Origin: Dictyobacter kobayashii
Lineage (GTDB): Bacteria > Chloroflexota > Ktedonobacteria > Ktedonobacterales > Ktedonobacteraceae
Reading direction: 5' to 3'
Length of the DNA stretch: 64,000 bases
NCBI RefSeq assembly: GCF_003967555.1
Contig: NZ_BIFS01000001.1
Span: 1,922,001 to 1,986,000, forward strand
A model generated the notes under the pieces. It made no database searches. It was not told where the DNA came from and was given only the letters and a program-made list of their open reading frames with translations. Positions 21,764 through 31,810 of this stretch are shown in pieces. Position numbers and translations under genes: made by a program. Numbering within the stretch: the first letter of the stretch is position 1; every line of letters starts with the position of its first letter.

Positions 21764-23602
21764 CTAACGAGAAAGCCACTCACGAATTGCCTCGAACAAT
21801 CCGCGTTTTTTGTTTTTCTGCTCGCCGGCACTATCAGCTGAGTTTGATGGCGCCGCTGAACCAGACGTTGAATAAGCATTTCCTCCATAAGGAGCCCCTG
21901 CATTGAATGCCGATTGACCACCCATTGAAGGATTTCCCCCATAGGTTGATTTCCCTGTCCCGGGACATTACCAGGATAGTTATTACCATAACCACCCGCC
22001 AGGCTGTTTCCGGCACTATAATTCTGAGGGAATACACCACTGGAACCCAACGGTGTATTGGGCATCGCGCCAGGATTTGGCATACCACTCATACTGGTCT
22101 GGGCCATTCCAGGCTGGCCCATGGGTCCGGGCTGACCCAGGGATGCATAATTATTGGCCTGCCCAGGCTGGTTAAAGGGGCTGTTCTGTCCGGGTTGCCC
22201 CTGCAATCCATAAGGATTTGGCTGCGCTGGATTGTCTTGCCCGTATGAAAAAGCCTGCCCAGGCTGATTGTTTTGCCCATATGGGCTCCCTTGTCCCGCG
22301 TGGCCTGCTTGTTGAGGGGTCTGGGCTGGATAATTGGGGGTCGCGGAGGCAACGCCCAACATCGAAGCGAAGACGTTTGCCGCCAGCTCGCTACTTTCAT
22401 TGGGATTGACATCCCCACGCGGACGACTGGGAACGCGCATATTATCAACACGTGGCGTGGCCCCATATCCCCCTGGTCGCGGGCCTGAGCCCTGCGGCTG
22501 CGAAGGATTCGCTGACTGACCCTGCGCAGAGCGTAGCCATTCCGGCAATGAGTTTTGATCGATGAAAGAAGAGGCAGATATAGGTGCTCCCTCTTGCTGT
22601 GACATCGCATTGACGGGAGGAGTCTGCATTGGCGCCTGCATACCCGAAGGAGCCTGATTACTGGCAGGCCAGGCCGGGCTAGATGGCGCCTGTCCCCATG
22701 GAGATTGCGCCGATGGCTGAGCCGACCAGTTGTTCGCCTGCGGGCCAGGAGCCGCGGGCGCATTGATGCGGGGCTGTTGGCCTGAGTTTTGTCCCCTTCG
22801 CGTAACCATGGTGGCAACGCATCTACATCTAATAAAGAAGATGCTGAAAAACCCGCCTGACCACCTCCGGGTGCTCCGGGAGCAGGATTGGGATTGACAG
22901 CAAACGAGCTGCCTGTATTTGCTCCACGTTCATTCTGCGGCTGCATCCAGGACGGCAATGATTGCTGATCGATGAGATCGCGAGCCGAAAAACCTGCCGC
23001 TGGGGATGCTGGCGGTTGCGCTGGCATCGATGGCGGCTGGGGTGCAGCAGGTGTAGGATTTGGCTTAGGAGCAGCGGGCGGCGGCTGCAATGCCTGCATC
23101 CACTCGGGTACATTGTCCTGCTGAATCAAACTGGACGCAGCAAGACCCCCGGGTGCTGACGGCGGAGGAGTGCCAGCTGGCTTCCCCTCCTGCATCCAGG
23201 ACGGTAATGATTTTTCATCAATTAATGATTGTGCAGTAATCCCTTGAGGAGGAAAATTCCCTCCTGTCGGTGTCTGATCTGGAAATTGAGATGGAGGGGT
23301 AGAGAGAGGCGGATTAGAAGCCGGATTATCACGGACATCCCCCCGCGCTCCGCACGCATCCAACTTGGCAGAGCTCCATCTTCAATCAGGTCAGCCGGAG
23401 AAAAACTTGTAGCATTATTAGTGGGCGTTGCCGTGCGCTCACCGGCGCGCAACGACTCCAGCCAAGCAGGTAATTCTGGCTGGTCCTGGAAGCCCATGCG
23501 TGGGGCTGGCCCATTATCAACCATGCCAGCGAGTGGTGCGCCACATGCCTGGCAAACTGCGCCAGCAGGGGTCATCTTTCCACAGCGGTTACACTTGATC
23601 AC
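21764..23602 (-). CDS. Zinc-ribbon protein with repeated LPxWM motifs (three frameshifts in this sequence)
   Basis: The N-terminus is a zinc ribbon (CNRCGKMTPAGAVCQACG). The rest is Pro/Gln/Asn/Gly-rich with a motif repeated six times, of the form SLID, two to four residues, then LPSWMQ. Examples are DLIEDGALPSWMR, SLIDEKSLPSWMQ, SLIQQDNVPEWMQ and SFIDQNSLPEWLR. The protein is split over three frames. Adding one C (G on the coding strand) at 23339-23344, 22793-22796 and 21936-21940 gives one protein of about 610 residues ending FEAIREWLSR at 21764. Function unknown. It is the first gene of the operon with the MutL-type protein. Confidence 0.78.
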
Positions 23603-23758
23603 TTTTACTCCTCACTTTCGCCAGGCCTCGTTCTTGGCAGTGTATCACTCTTTTTCCAGCTTGACAACGATCATGATTTACAAGATAAGACATGCTGATA
23701 TGATACAATACGCACGGTATCGTTTATTACAAAAGTACTATATAGGCAGGAAATATTC

Positions 23759-24220
23759 ATGCATGAGCAGACACAGGATTGGGAAGGGACCGTCTATACA
23801 TCTCCTCCGCGTATATGCCTTACTCTCCCTCTGCCTCCAAGTATCAATGAGCAATATGCGACTGTCAATGGCCATCGTGTTAGTACACAGGTCGCCCGAC
23901 GCTTTAAACGCACTGTACATGCTGTTCTGCGTCAACTCGAACGACAAGGAAAACTTTCGGAAGCGCTACACTATCAATTCCAACAAAGCCACCTGGCACT
24001 CCTGCTGGATTGTTACTTCACCACGCCCTTAAGAAGAGACCTCGATGGAGGACTCAAAATTACGCAAGACGCGATCTGCGAAGGATTAGGATTGAACGAC
24101 AATCGCGTGGTGGACATTCATTTAATGAAACATATCGACCCACTCCATCCTCACCTCTATGTCGAGTTAGAAACCGTACCCGACTGGCATTTTGACAAAG
24201 AGTACGTTCTTCTCAGCTAA
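23759..24220 (+). CDS. RusA-type Holliday junction resolvase
   Basis: RusA enzymes cut four-way DNA junctions. The family core is visible near residues 80-115: PLRRDLDGGLKITQDAIC followed by GLGLNDNRVVDIHLMKH, containing the paired aspartates, the lysine and the C-terminal Asn-Asp expected at the active site. The N-terminal PPSINEQYATVNGHR is also typical. At 153 residues it is slightly longer than phage RusA. No phage gene is nearby, so this looks like a resident chromosomal copy. AGGCAGGA lies close before the ATG. It is divergent from the zinc-ribbon gene, with about 150 bases between them. Confidence 0.88.
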   Translation: MHEQTQDWEGTVYTSPPRICLTLPLPPSINEQYATVNGHRVSTQVARRFKRTVHAVLRQLERQGKLSEALHYQFQQSHLALLLDCYFTTPLRRDLDGGLKITQDAICEGLGLNDNRVVDIHLMKHIDPLHPHLYVELETVPDWHFDKEYVLLS

Positions 24221-24321
24221 GAAACTACGCTTGTCTTTGTGACACGCCTTCTTTAAGATAAAACTGATGACAATTGATTTCTGTAACAAAACTGGTCGCA
24301 ATTTTTAACGAGGTACTATGT

Positions 24322-25224
24322 ATGTGGAATATAAATCATTTCCTGCCCGCTTTATTTTCAAAAAAGCAGGCGCTAGCGGCTGAGAAACAGGTGCCCGGGC
24401 AACGGTTGGCACTGGGTCTGCTTTTAAGCAGTGCCATTGGCGCTCTGGCCTACCGAAGACGCTCATTGAGCCGTAGTGGCGTGGCAGGCGCAGCTATTAC
24501 TGGCACAACAATCTTTGGATTGGGGGGCTGGGCCTGGGGATCTTCCCTCATCTTTTTCTTTGTCTCTTCCAGCTTTTTTTCCCATTTCCGGGCTGCCGAT
24601 AAAGCGCGTACCGCCGCGGATAAGTTTAGCAAGGGTTCACAGCGCGACCTGGCCCAGGTAGGAGCCAATGGCGGGATTGCTTCAGTAATGGCCCTGGGTT
24701 ATGGCTTAAGCCATCAACCAGCCTTGCGTGAGAGCTTTGAGGCGGGTTTTATTGGTGCCCTGGCCACAGCCAATGCTGATACCTGGGCCACTGAACTGGG
24801 CGTACTCAGTCAGCAGCCGCCACGCCTGATTACTACCGGCCGGCCAACGGTACCCGGAACATCGGGAGGGGTCAGTCCACTCGGAGCCAGTGCCGCCGCA
24901 GGTGGAGCCTTCGCCGAGGGACTGTTTTTTCAGCTCTTACGGCGCCGGAAGTCACCGATACTGCCAATCATTGCTCTGATCAGTGGCTTTGCAGGTAGTC
25001 TGTTTGATAGTCTGCTCGGAGCCACCGTACAGGCCATCTATTACTGTCCTCATTGCCAAAAAGAGACCGAACGACGTATCCATAATTGTGGCACACCAAC
25101 CACCCATCTGCGCGGCTGGAGATGGATGGACAATGACCTGGTCAATCTGCTGGCAACATTATGTGGAAGCCTGCTAGCAATCTTGCTACAGCTACCCTTT
25201 CGCACCAGATCCACACGTCCATAG
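24322..25224 (+). CDS. DUF92 family membrane protein
   Basis: A DUF92 protein, related to VTE6-type enzymes that phosphorylate phytyl phosphate in plants; bacterial substrates are mostly unknown. Signature segments are TANADTWATELG, PRLITTGRPTVPGTSGGVSPLG and the cysteine-containing CPHCQKETERR followed by RGWRWMDNDLVN. Five to six hydrophobic segments place it in the membrane. ATG 24322 follows GAGG by eight bases; the frame is open 16 codons upstream without a ribosome site. A role in isoprenoid lipid metabolism is a family-based guess. Confidence 0.88.
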   Translation: MWNINHFLPALFSKKQALAAEKQVPGQRLALGLLLSSAIGALAYRRRSLSRSGVAGAAITGTTIFGLGGWAWGSSLIFFFVSSSFFSHFRAADKARTAADKFSKGSQRDLAQVGANGGIASVMALGYGLSHQPALRESFEAGFIGALATANADTWATELGVLSQQPPRLITTGRPTVPGTSGGVSPLGASAAAGGAFAEGLFFQLLRRRKSPILPIIALISGFAGSLFDSLLGATVQAIYYCPHCQKETERRIHNCGTPTTHLRGWRWMDNDLVNLLATLCGSLLAILLQLPFRTRSTRP

Positions 25225-25301
25225 CATGAGAGGCCACAAAGTATCTCTCACAAGACTATATCTTTCAGATACTATTAATTTATGATCATCAGTATTCAAT
25301 T

Positions 25302-25469
25302 TAGAATATGTTTTATCCTCATGATCTCAGCGCTCTTCACGCCTGAGTTTGAGCGCCCTTGGCGCTCAAGAAGTATTCTTGTGTGGTGCAAAAAAACTCG
25401 GGTGCGCCAGCGCACGTCCACGTAAGAGTGGCACGCTTCTCCTGATGATGGGAGTAAAACACATTCTTA
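25302..25469 (+). repeat. Palindromic repeat family B, copy 1
   Basis: About 168 bases with imperfect terminal inverted repeats (left end tagaatatgttttatcctc, right end the complement of taagaatgtgttttac) and an internal hairpin around gagcgcc/ggcgctc. Related copies lie at 39706 and, inverted, at 62728. No protein is encoded. Confidence 0.8.
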
Positions 25470-25497
25470 TGGTCGCTAGTATTAAAAGGAATACATT

Positions 25498-25974
25498 ATG
25501 AGTATAGTACAAAAAGTACTTTCGCCCACCTGGAAACCAGGTAAAGCGGCGCTGATTGGCATTGTTGCCACAGCAGCCTACAGCATCGCGATGGAAGGTG
25601 ACAAGATTCTGATTGGCAATCGCTTCAGCGATGTCCGCTTTATTCAGGGACTTATTGAAGGCGAAAAAAGGACTAAAGGCATTACCGCACTGTCCTGGAT
25701 TATTCATTTCTTAAATGGAGCCGCCCTCGCTGAGATCTACGCGGCCATCCTGAAACGCTTTCTGCCCGGTCCTGATTGGTTAAAAGGGGCCATTTTCGGG
25801 GAAATTTTTATTGTCAGTGCCTGGTGGCTGACCCCATTGGCAGACAAACATCATCCCTTGATCAAGAATAATGAACTCCCACAGCTCGCTAACTGGACCT
25901 CGTTCTGGCAAAATATTGTGCGACACCTGGTCTTTGGGCTTACCCTGGGGCTTCTCTATAGAGAAGGCAAATAG
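25498..25974 (+). CDS. Membrane protein of unknown function
   Basis: A 158-residue protein with about four hydrophobic segments (AALIGIVATAAYSIAME, IIHFLNGAALAEIYAAIL, GAIFGEIFIVSAWWLTPLA, LVFGLTLGLLYREG). It resembles small membrane proteins of the DUF6789/YagU kind, but I would not assign it firmly. The start is the ATG shortly after the right end of repeat B1, with aaaggaa seven bases upstream. The stop codon lies inside the left arm of the following hairpin. Confidence 0.7.
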   Translation: MSIVQKVLSPTWKPGKAALIGIVATAAYSIAMEGDKILIGNRFSDVRFIQGLIEGEKRTKGITALSWIIHFLNGAALAEIYAAILKRFLPGPDWLKGAIFGEIFIVSAWWLTPLADKHHPLIKNNELPQLANWTSFWQNIVRHLVFGLTLGLLYREGK

Positions 25975-26025
25975 CATGAAGCAGGCCGCGCTAAGGAGCA
26001 TCCTGGCGCGGCCTGCTTCATGCTA
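25972..26025. terminator. Long hairpin between convergent genes
   Basis: A perfect 20-base stem (tagcatgaagcaggccgcgc and its complement) with a 14-base loop. There is no T-run on either side, but its position between two convergent genes suggests a bidirectional terminator. Confidence 0.7.
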
Positions 26026-26026
26026 T

Positions 26027-26395
26027 TTATAATATTGTGCGCACCCATTTACTGATAAAGGGTAAGCGATAATCAGGACTGACCCAGGCCATTACCATCA
26101 GCCAGATCCAGAGAATAAACCATGTCCAGACCAGAATACGCAATAATAAACCCAGTCCAAACGAGGTTAAGATTCCAAGGAGAGGAATCCAGGAAAGCGT
26201 CGTATTTAACATACTGACGCCAAACATGAGTAACGAGAGTGTGCCAAAAGTAATTAATGATTGTTTTGCATGCCAACGTACGTTTTCATTTTTTTCAACC
26301 ATTAACAACACAAAACCCGATACCCAGAATAACGAATAAGCCAGTACACGCTCAATGCGCTCATCGACTCCAAGTGTCGTCATTCTACGCATCAT
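26027..26395 (-). CDS. DUF4870-like small membrane protein
   Basis: A 122-residue protein with four hydrophobic segments. The family cue is the VEKNENVRWHAKQSLITFGTLSLL stretch between the first and second membrane segments, typical of DUF4870 (Tic20-like) proteins. No enzymatic residues are evident and the function is unknown. GAGGC precedes the ATG at 26395. An in-frame ATG four codons later is also possible. It converges with the upstream membrane-protein gene. Confidence 0.78.
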   Translation of the reverse strand: MMRRMTTLGVDERIERVLAYSLFWVSGFVLLMVEKNENVRWHAKQSLITFGTLSLLMFGVSMLNTTLSWIPLLGILTSFGLGLLLRILVWTWFILWIWLMVMAWVSPDYRLPFISKWVRTIL

Positions 26396-26975
26396 TACAA
26401 TGCCTCACAGTTCTGCAAAATATGGACCAGCAATTCCTGGCCCATTTCTCTCTGGTGATTATCTCTACAGCTCTATATACGCACAAAGCCTGAAGGCGTT
26501 GCAACTTCCCAACTAAAAAATGTAGACGTATAAATATGTGCACTTATCACATATTTTTTGTATATGAGATAACAGACAAAAAGGATATTTTCTGGTATAA
26601 AAATTTAGAGGATGGTCATATTGTTGCAACCATTTAAGTATGCTATGCGTTTCATCTTATGGGTAAAAATTAGTAGCAGATAAGATGTAGATGAGAAAGC
26701 TTGGAAATAACGTCTGTAGCAACGTTTTCCTTAATGTAGGAGAAAAGTATAGGATGAAGAACCTGCTAAGCTCAATGCATCATCAGAACGAGTACAATAG
26801 AGACGGCACTAATATTTATTAATTCAGCTATACATTAAAGTGTAGTATAAAAATAAGTTGTTCAGGCAACAAGAGATAATGGTCATCATTGGGTACTGTG
26901 ACTGAGTGTAATAACTGCACACACGTTGAAAGTATTCAACGCCACCCTCCCGAAAGCTACAGGGTGATGTGACAA
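26396..26975. other. 580-base intergenic region, no feature recognised
   Basis: AT-rich sequence between the divergent DUF4870-like and MprF-like genes. I see no credible ORF, RNA gene or repeat. It presumably carries both promoters, but no clear -35/-10 pair can be picked out. Confidence 0.6.
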
Positions 26976-28747
26976 ATGAAGGGCTTTATGCAAACGGAAA
27001 TCACACAAACAACAACAAAATCTGATCGCATGCGACACAGCATCCGTTATCTTGCAGGGCTTGTCACTGCTCTGGTAGGATTATCGGATATGTTATCAGC
27101 TATTGTTCCCAGGTTTACCTGGAGCTTCTTTCTGGGAGCGTGGCCAATAGTAAATCACCGTGTACCAGCACAAACATTTACGGTCGTGGTGGGTTTCTTC
27201 CTGATCGTTCTCTCTTATGGCCTGGCTCGCGGCAAAAAGCATGCATGGAATATCACACTAATTCTTCTATTATTATCAGCTTTACTCCATATTCAACGTA
27301 GCGGCTCGGTTCTGGCCACGTTGATTGCTCTGGTTATGGCAATAGTGCTCTATACCCTGGGCGGCTACTTCCGTGCTAAAAGTGATCCACCATCGGCACG
27401 ACGTGGTTATGTAGCTCTCAGCCTGGGATTGGGTATTGTAGTTTTTTATGCTATTGGTGGCTTTATAGCCCTTTATGATGATTTTGCCCCCTGGATCGAC
27501 CGCATAGGTATCCATGGCGTCATCATCCGTATGTTCTCTCATGGAAGCCTGCGTATTCCCCATGCCACGGAAGCCTTTTTCTTCCAGCACGCGCTTCCAG
27601 TGTTGTGTATCAGCGCTATTCTCTATGGTATGGCCCAGATCTTCCGGCCGGTCGCAGCCGTCTTGATCCCCGATACCACTACACGCGATAAAGTCAACGA
27701 GATAGTGCGTATATATGGCACAAACTCTATCAGCTACTTCGCCCTTAGCGAAGAGAAATCTTACTTCTTCTCTGACTCGGGCCGCTCGGTCATCAGTTAT
27801 GTTTTGCAGGGAAGTACCGCGGTGGTAGCTGGCGATCCTATCGGACCAGAAGATGAAATGGCGGAAGTGATTAAGCAGTTTGTTGCCTTCTGCCACGAAC
27901 AGGATTGGTCAATTGTCTTCTGGCAGATCCGTGATAAGGCCGCGGCACTCTACCGCAGTGCTGGTTTCCGACTGCTTAAAATCGGAGAAGACGCGGTCGT
28001 CGATGCGCAAAACTTCACCCTCAAAGGGGTGCGATGGCTAACGTGCGCTCTAGTGCCAAACGAGCAGAAAAAGATGGCTTGCGTGTGATCTTCTATCGCG
28101 GCCATATCACAGACAATGAACAGCTCCACCAGATGGAGAAGATCTCTCAACACTGGCTGGCAGAAAAAGGTGGTTCTGAAATGGGATTTAGCCTGGGTCG
28201 CTTCGATGCTCAGGGTGATCCACAACAGCTCTATGCGCTGGCTGTCGATACTCAAAATAAAGTACATGCCTTTGTCTCCTTCATCCCCATCTACGGCCGT
28301 CAAGGCTGGGGATTGGATCTGATGCGCCGGGCCGAGCAGTGTGCTCCTGGTACCATGGAACTGTTACTGGCTCGTACTATCGAGCATATGAAGAACCTGG
28401 GTGCCCATATGATTAGCCTGGGATTGGCTCCTTTAAGCAACGCAACGGAAGAAGACGAAACCTTCCTGGGCACGAGCATCGACTTCCTGACCGATCGCTT
28501 TGGAAATCCCAGTAAGAACCAGTCACTTTTCAATTTCAAAAAGAAATTCCAGCCGACATGGGAAAGTCGCTACCTGGTCTATTCGGATGCCTTAAATCTG
28601 CCAAAGATCGGTTGGGCCCTGTACAATGCCCACCAGACCGATGCATCCTTGATGGGTACACTTATCCAAACTATCAATGAGTGGCAGCGCAAGCACAATC
28701 TGGGTGAAAAAATGCGCATCAAAACCACTGAACCTGTCAAAGCATAA
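26976..28747 (+). CDS. MprF-like phosphatidylglycerol lysyltransferase (frameshifted in this sequence)
   Basis: MprF-type enzymes transfer an amino acid from tRNA to phosphatidylglycerol and change membrane charge. Here about six membrane segments (residues 15-240) precede a DUF2156 aminoacyl-transferase domain: SISYFALSEEKSYFFS, GSTAVVAGDPIGPEDEM, then FTLKGVRW. The frame breaks at 28036 and resumes as ANVRSSAKRAEKDGL to a stop at 28747. Adding one G to the GG at 28036-28037 restores the RWANVRSS sequence expected at this point and a protein of about 590 residues. Fewer membrane segments than classical MprF suggest a short form lacking the flippase half. Start ATG 26976. A strong terminator follows. 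Confidence 0.85.
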
Positions 28748-28754
28748 CCACAGC

Positions 28755-28797
28755 AAAAGAAAAGCGCCAACCAGTACCGGTTGGCGCTTTTCTTTTT
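28755..28797 (+). terminator. Intrinsic terminator after the mprF-like gene
   Basis: An 18-base stem (aaaagaaaagcgccaacc and its complement) with a 6-base loop, ending in a T-run. Confidence 0.92.
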
Positions 28798-28805
28798 GCC
28801 AGAAG

Positions 28806-28970
28806 CAGGGCTTTTTCATGTTCCTCTAGAGATTGCAGGGAGATCACGAGCAAGCAATAAGAGGCCCATTATTTCAGGTGTAGAGTGTGTGGTGGGCGGC
28901 TTGCCCACCACACAATCCACACACCCAACCCGGCGCCGCAGGCGCCAAAGAGAAAAATGAAAAAACCCTG
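28806..28970. repeat. Palindromic repeat family A, copy 1
   Basis: A 165-base element with terminal inverted repeats (cagggctttttcatgttc at the left, its near complement at the right) and an inner palindrome around gtgtggtgggcgg, then a ggcgccgcaggcgcc hairpin. It is clearly related along its whole length to 34511-34673. It fills most of the 327-base gap before the next gene. Confidence 0.85.
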
Positions 28971-29074
28971 TACCAGAAGCACAATATATTGTCACAGAGA
29001 CAGAAACTGCCGTATAATTACAGAGGTATATGCACGTTCATGCAAATAATTTATCCTCAGGAGGCATTTTTCTA

Positions 29075-29425
29075 ATGGTTCTTAGCGCACTCTCTCTAGA
29101 TCAAGTAACTATCGGAGCCTTTTTTGGGCTCTTGCTTTCGTTACCGATCGCCCTCTTCCTGGTATACTGGTTAAGTGCAGTCAAAAATCGTACTGCCGTG
29201 ATTATGGGCGGCTTCGCGGGCGCTTTTATCGCATTTCTGGTCATTCTGGCCTGGGCAGGCACACTTATATTTTCAACGCCCATCCCTGGCGCAAATGGAG
29301 CATCGGCATTCTTTGGTGGTGTCCTGCTCTGCTCTGCAGCAGGCTTAGTTGGTGGCATTCTCGTTGATCTGATCGTGGCGCGGCGCAATAGCCGGGACTA
29401 TCGTCGACAAGTGTCACACGAATAA
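29075..29425 (+). CDS. Small membrane protein, unknown
   Basis: A 116-residue protein with three hydrophobic segments (GAFFGLLLSLPIALFLVYWL, GGFAGAFIAFLVILAWAGTLIF, GGVLLCSAAGLVGGILVDLI) and a basic C-terminus (ARRNSRDYRRQ). No family recognised. The start is set by CAGGAGG ten bases before ATG 29075; the frame is open upstream but without a ribosome site. holA begins 13 bases after the stop, so the two probably share a transcript. Confidence 0.72.
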   Translation: MVLSALSLDQVTIGAFFGLLLSLPIALFLVYWLSAVKNRTAVIMGGFAGAFIAFLVILAWAGTLIFSTPIPGANGASAFFGGVLLCSAAGLVGGILVDLIVARRNSRDYRRQVSHE

Positions 29426-29437
29426 TGGTTACTGGCA

Positions 29438-30460
29438 ATGTTCTATCTTTTACATGGTGAAGATGAGTTCACTAGTCGTGAACAATTAAAACACTTACGT
29501 TCTCAGGGTGATTTTGGCTTTAATCAAGATACCTATATGGGAGCTGAGACAGATATCAAAACCGTAATCATGACCAGCGATACGCTCCCTTTCCTGAGCG
29601 AGCAACGCTTGATCATTATCGACGGTTTACCCAAAAAGAAACGCGGTGAAAGTGCTGCATCAGTAGAAGATACGAGCAAAGGTGGGAAAGCAAAAAAAGG
29701 CCGCAAAAGTAGCAAGAGCGCTACTGGTCGCGCTGGCTTTGAGAAAGCGCTGGCCGAACATGTCACCACCATGCCAGATACTACAATTCTGATTGTGCTG
29801 GTAGAAGAGGTGCTGGAAAGCAGCAATGCCCTCTTAAAAGCAGCCGAAAAGCATGGCAAAGTGATCCAGAGCGCCCTCCCTAAAGGGGCGGCATTGGATA
29901 AATGGATCACGGGCCGTGCCAGAAATATTGGTGTTAAAATTGCGCCAGAAGCAACCAGCTTGCTGGCAAACTTTATCGGCAATAATCTGCGCCTACTGGC
30001 AAATGAACTGGATAAGCTGGCAATGTACGTCGGTGTGGGGTCAACAATCACAGTGAACGATGTACGCCAGCTCTCCGCGCAGGTTCAAGAAGCGCGCATC
30101 TTTGATCTAACCGACGCCCTGGCCCAGCGTAATCGCAAGCAAGCTTTAAACATTCTGCACGACCTGCTGGCGGATGGCGAACCTCCCCTCAAGTTGATCA
30201 GTACTATTACTTCCCAGGTGCGTTCTCTACTACTGGTCAAGGAGTTAGCCCAGAAGGGCATGCGAGGGGGACAGATCTCCTCAACCCTGGGCATTGCTCC
30301 TTTCATTGCTGACAAAGCCTTGCGCCAGGTGGGCAACTTTAGCGTACCTCAGTTAGAGAATGCCTATCGTCAACTACTCTCCACTGATGCTGCCCTCAAA
30401 CGTAGTCGCCTCACCCCTGAGCTGGCCCTGGACCTACTCGTCGTGAACTTTGGCCTCTAG
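29438..30460 (+). CDS. holA: DNA polymerase III subunit delta
   Basis: The clamp-loader subunit that opens the beta sliding clamp. The N-terminus FYLLHGEDEFTSREQL, the later DTTILIVLVEE, the KLAMYVG segment and the C-terminal domain (ARIFDLTDALAQRNRKQALNILHDLL, then LALDLLVVNF) follow the HolA pattern. The 340-residue length is normal. It carries a lysine/serine-rich insertion near residues 65-100 (KKKRGESAAS, GKAKKGRKSSKS) that I would not expect in most relatives and is probably a disordered loop. The ribosome site before ATG 29438 is weak, which suggests coupling to the small membrane-protein gene. Confidence 0.93.
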   Translation: MFYLLHGEDEFTSREQLKHLRSQGDFGFNQDTYMGAETDIKTVIMTSDTLPFLSEQRLIIIDGLPKKKRGESAASVEDTSKGGKAKKGRKSSKSATGRAGFEKALAEHVTTMPDTTILIVLVEEVLESSNALLKAAEKHGKVIQSALPKGAALDKWITGRARNIGVKIAPEATSLLANFIGNNLRLLANELDKLAMYVGVGSTITVNDVRQLSAQVQEARIFDLTDALAQRNRKQALNILHDLLADGEPPLKLISTITSQVRSLLLVKELAQKGMRGGQISSTLGIAPFIADKALRQVGNFSVPQLENAYRQLLSTDAALKRSRLTPELALDLLVVNFGL

Positions 30461-30555
30461 AACATTGACAGCATTAATTTCCATGACATACATATGTGGA
30501 CAGATGAAGCCACATCATTCATCCACTAGACCTTTGTGAGAAAGTTTTTTTCTGT

Positions 30556-31665
30556 ATGCAAACACCTTCAATACAACATATTATTTTTGAGCGCATCCAA
30601 CAAGAGGGGCCAATCTCTTTTGCGGATTATATGCGCATGGCCCTATATGAGCCCGGTTATGGCTATTACGTGACCGGTGAGGCAAAAATGGGCTGGGAGG
30701 GCGATTATTATACAAGTACCGATGTCGCCGATTTTTTTGCCCATTGTATGGGCCGCCAGCTGAAAAAGATGTGGCAACAATCAGGTCAACCTGCCCATTT
30801 TAATGTGCTTGAACAAGGGGCCGGCCGGGGAGACCTGGCGCGACAGGTACAGCAATGGGCGCTTGCTGACGATTCCGCATTCGCAACCGCACTGGACTAT
30901 CGTAGCAGTGACATCAAAGCCGGACAGGATGCGCTGGTAAGTATGGATCATGATTTTGCCCCGGCCGTGATCGTATCTAATGAGCTGGTAGACGCCTTTC
31001 CGGTCCACATCGTAGAAAAACAGGGCACTACCCTCTATGAGGTCGCGGTGACGATCCAGAACGGACGCCTGGCGGAAATACTCGTTGAACCTGACAATAC
31101 CACTCTCGTTGACTATCTGGACAGCTTTAAAGTTCCCTGGCGCACCTTTACCGATGGGTGGCGAGCCGAGATCAATCTGGATGCACTATCCTGGATGCAG
31201 CGCACCTGCCAGCTCCTGCTGGGCACAAACGCCAGAAAAAAACGCCATGGCTTTATCCTGGCCATAGACTATGGAGACACGGCCAGGCAGCTCTACATCA
31301 ATGATCGCCATCACGGTACCCTGGGCTGCTACTACAAACATCAGTTAACCGAACGCCCATTGGTACGACCTGGCGAACAGGATATTACTGCCCATGTCAA
31401 TTTTACCGCCTTGATCCAGGCGGCGCGCGCGCAAGGTTTACGCCTCCATTCTCTAACTACACAACGACAATGGCTAACAGAGAATGGCATCTATGATGAA
31501 CTTGAACAGATCCACCAACAGCAATTTGGTAAGATAGATACCGACCGCGCCAGCGATCAGGGACAAATTGCTCTACTACAGTGGTATAACCTCCGCCAGA
31601 GGGTTACCACACTGACCAATCCAATGGGCATGGGGAACTTCAAAGTACTTATTATGAAGCGCTAA
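30556..31665 (+). CDS. MidA/NDUFAF7-type SAM-dependent methyltransferase
   Basis: The N-terminus FADYMRMALYEPGYGYYV, then GDYYTSTDVADFFAHCMGRQL, and the SAM-binding FNVLEQGAGRGDLARQVQ mark the MidA family. In mitochondria the homologue methylates an arginine of a complex I subunit; bacterial targets are not established. Further family segments are VSNELVDAFPVHIVE and FILAIDYGDTARQLY. It is a soluble enzyme of 369 residues. It follows holA by 95 bases on the same strand. No regulatory site is seen. Confidence 0.9.
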   Translation: MQTPSIQHIIFERIQQEGPISFADYMRMALYEPGYGYYVTGEAKMGWEGDYYTSTDVADFFAHCMGRQLKKMWQQSGQPAHFNVLEQGAGRGDLARQVQQWALADDSAFATALDYRSSDIKAGQDALVSMDHDFAPAVIVSNELVDAFPVHIVEKQGTTLYEVAVTIQNGRLAEILVEPDNTTLVDYLDSFKVPWRTFTDGWRAEINLDALSWMQRTCQLLLGTNARKKRHGFILAIDYGDTARQLYINDRHHGTLGCYYKHQLTERPLVRPGEQDITAHVNFTALIQAARAQGLRLHSLTTQRQWLTENGIYDELEQIHQQQFGKIDTDRASDQGQIALLQWYNLRQRVTTLTNPMGMGNFKVLIMKR

Positions 31666-31810
31666 CGCATCTTTACCAGCGAGTGGAGATACTACCCCAA
31701 AAATGGTTCAATAACTTTTCTATAATATCAAATTACCCGTTTTGCGCCTCCGCCTAGTCCTGTTTCTAGATATTGATACATATCTGGACAACACTAAAGG
31801 AGGATCACCG

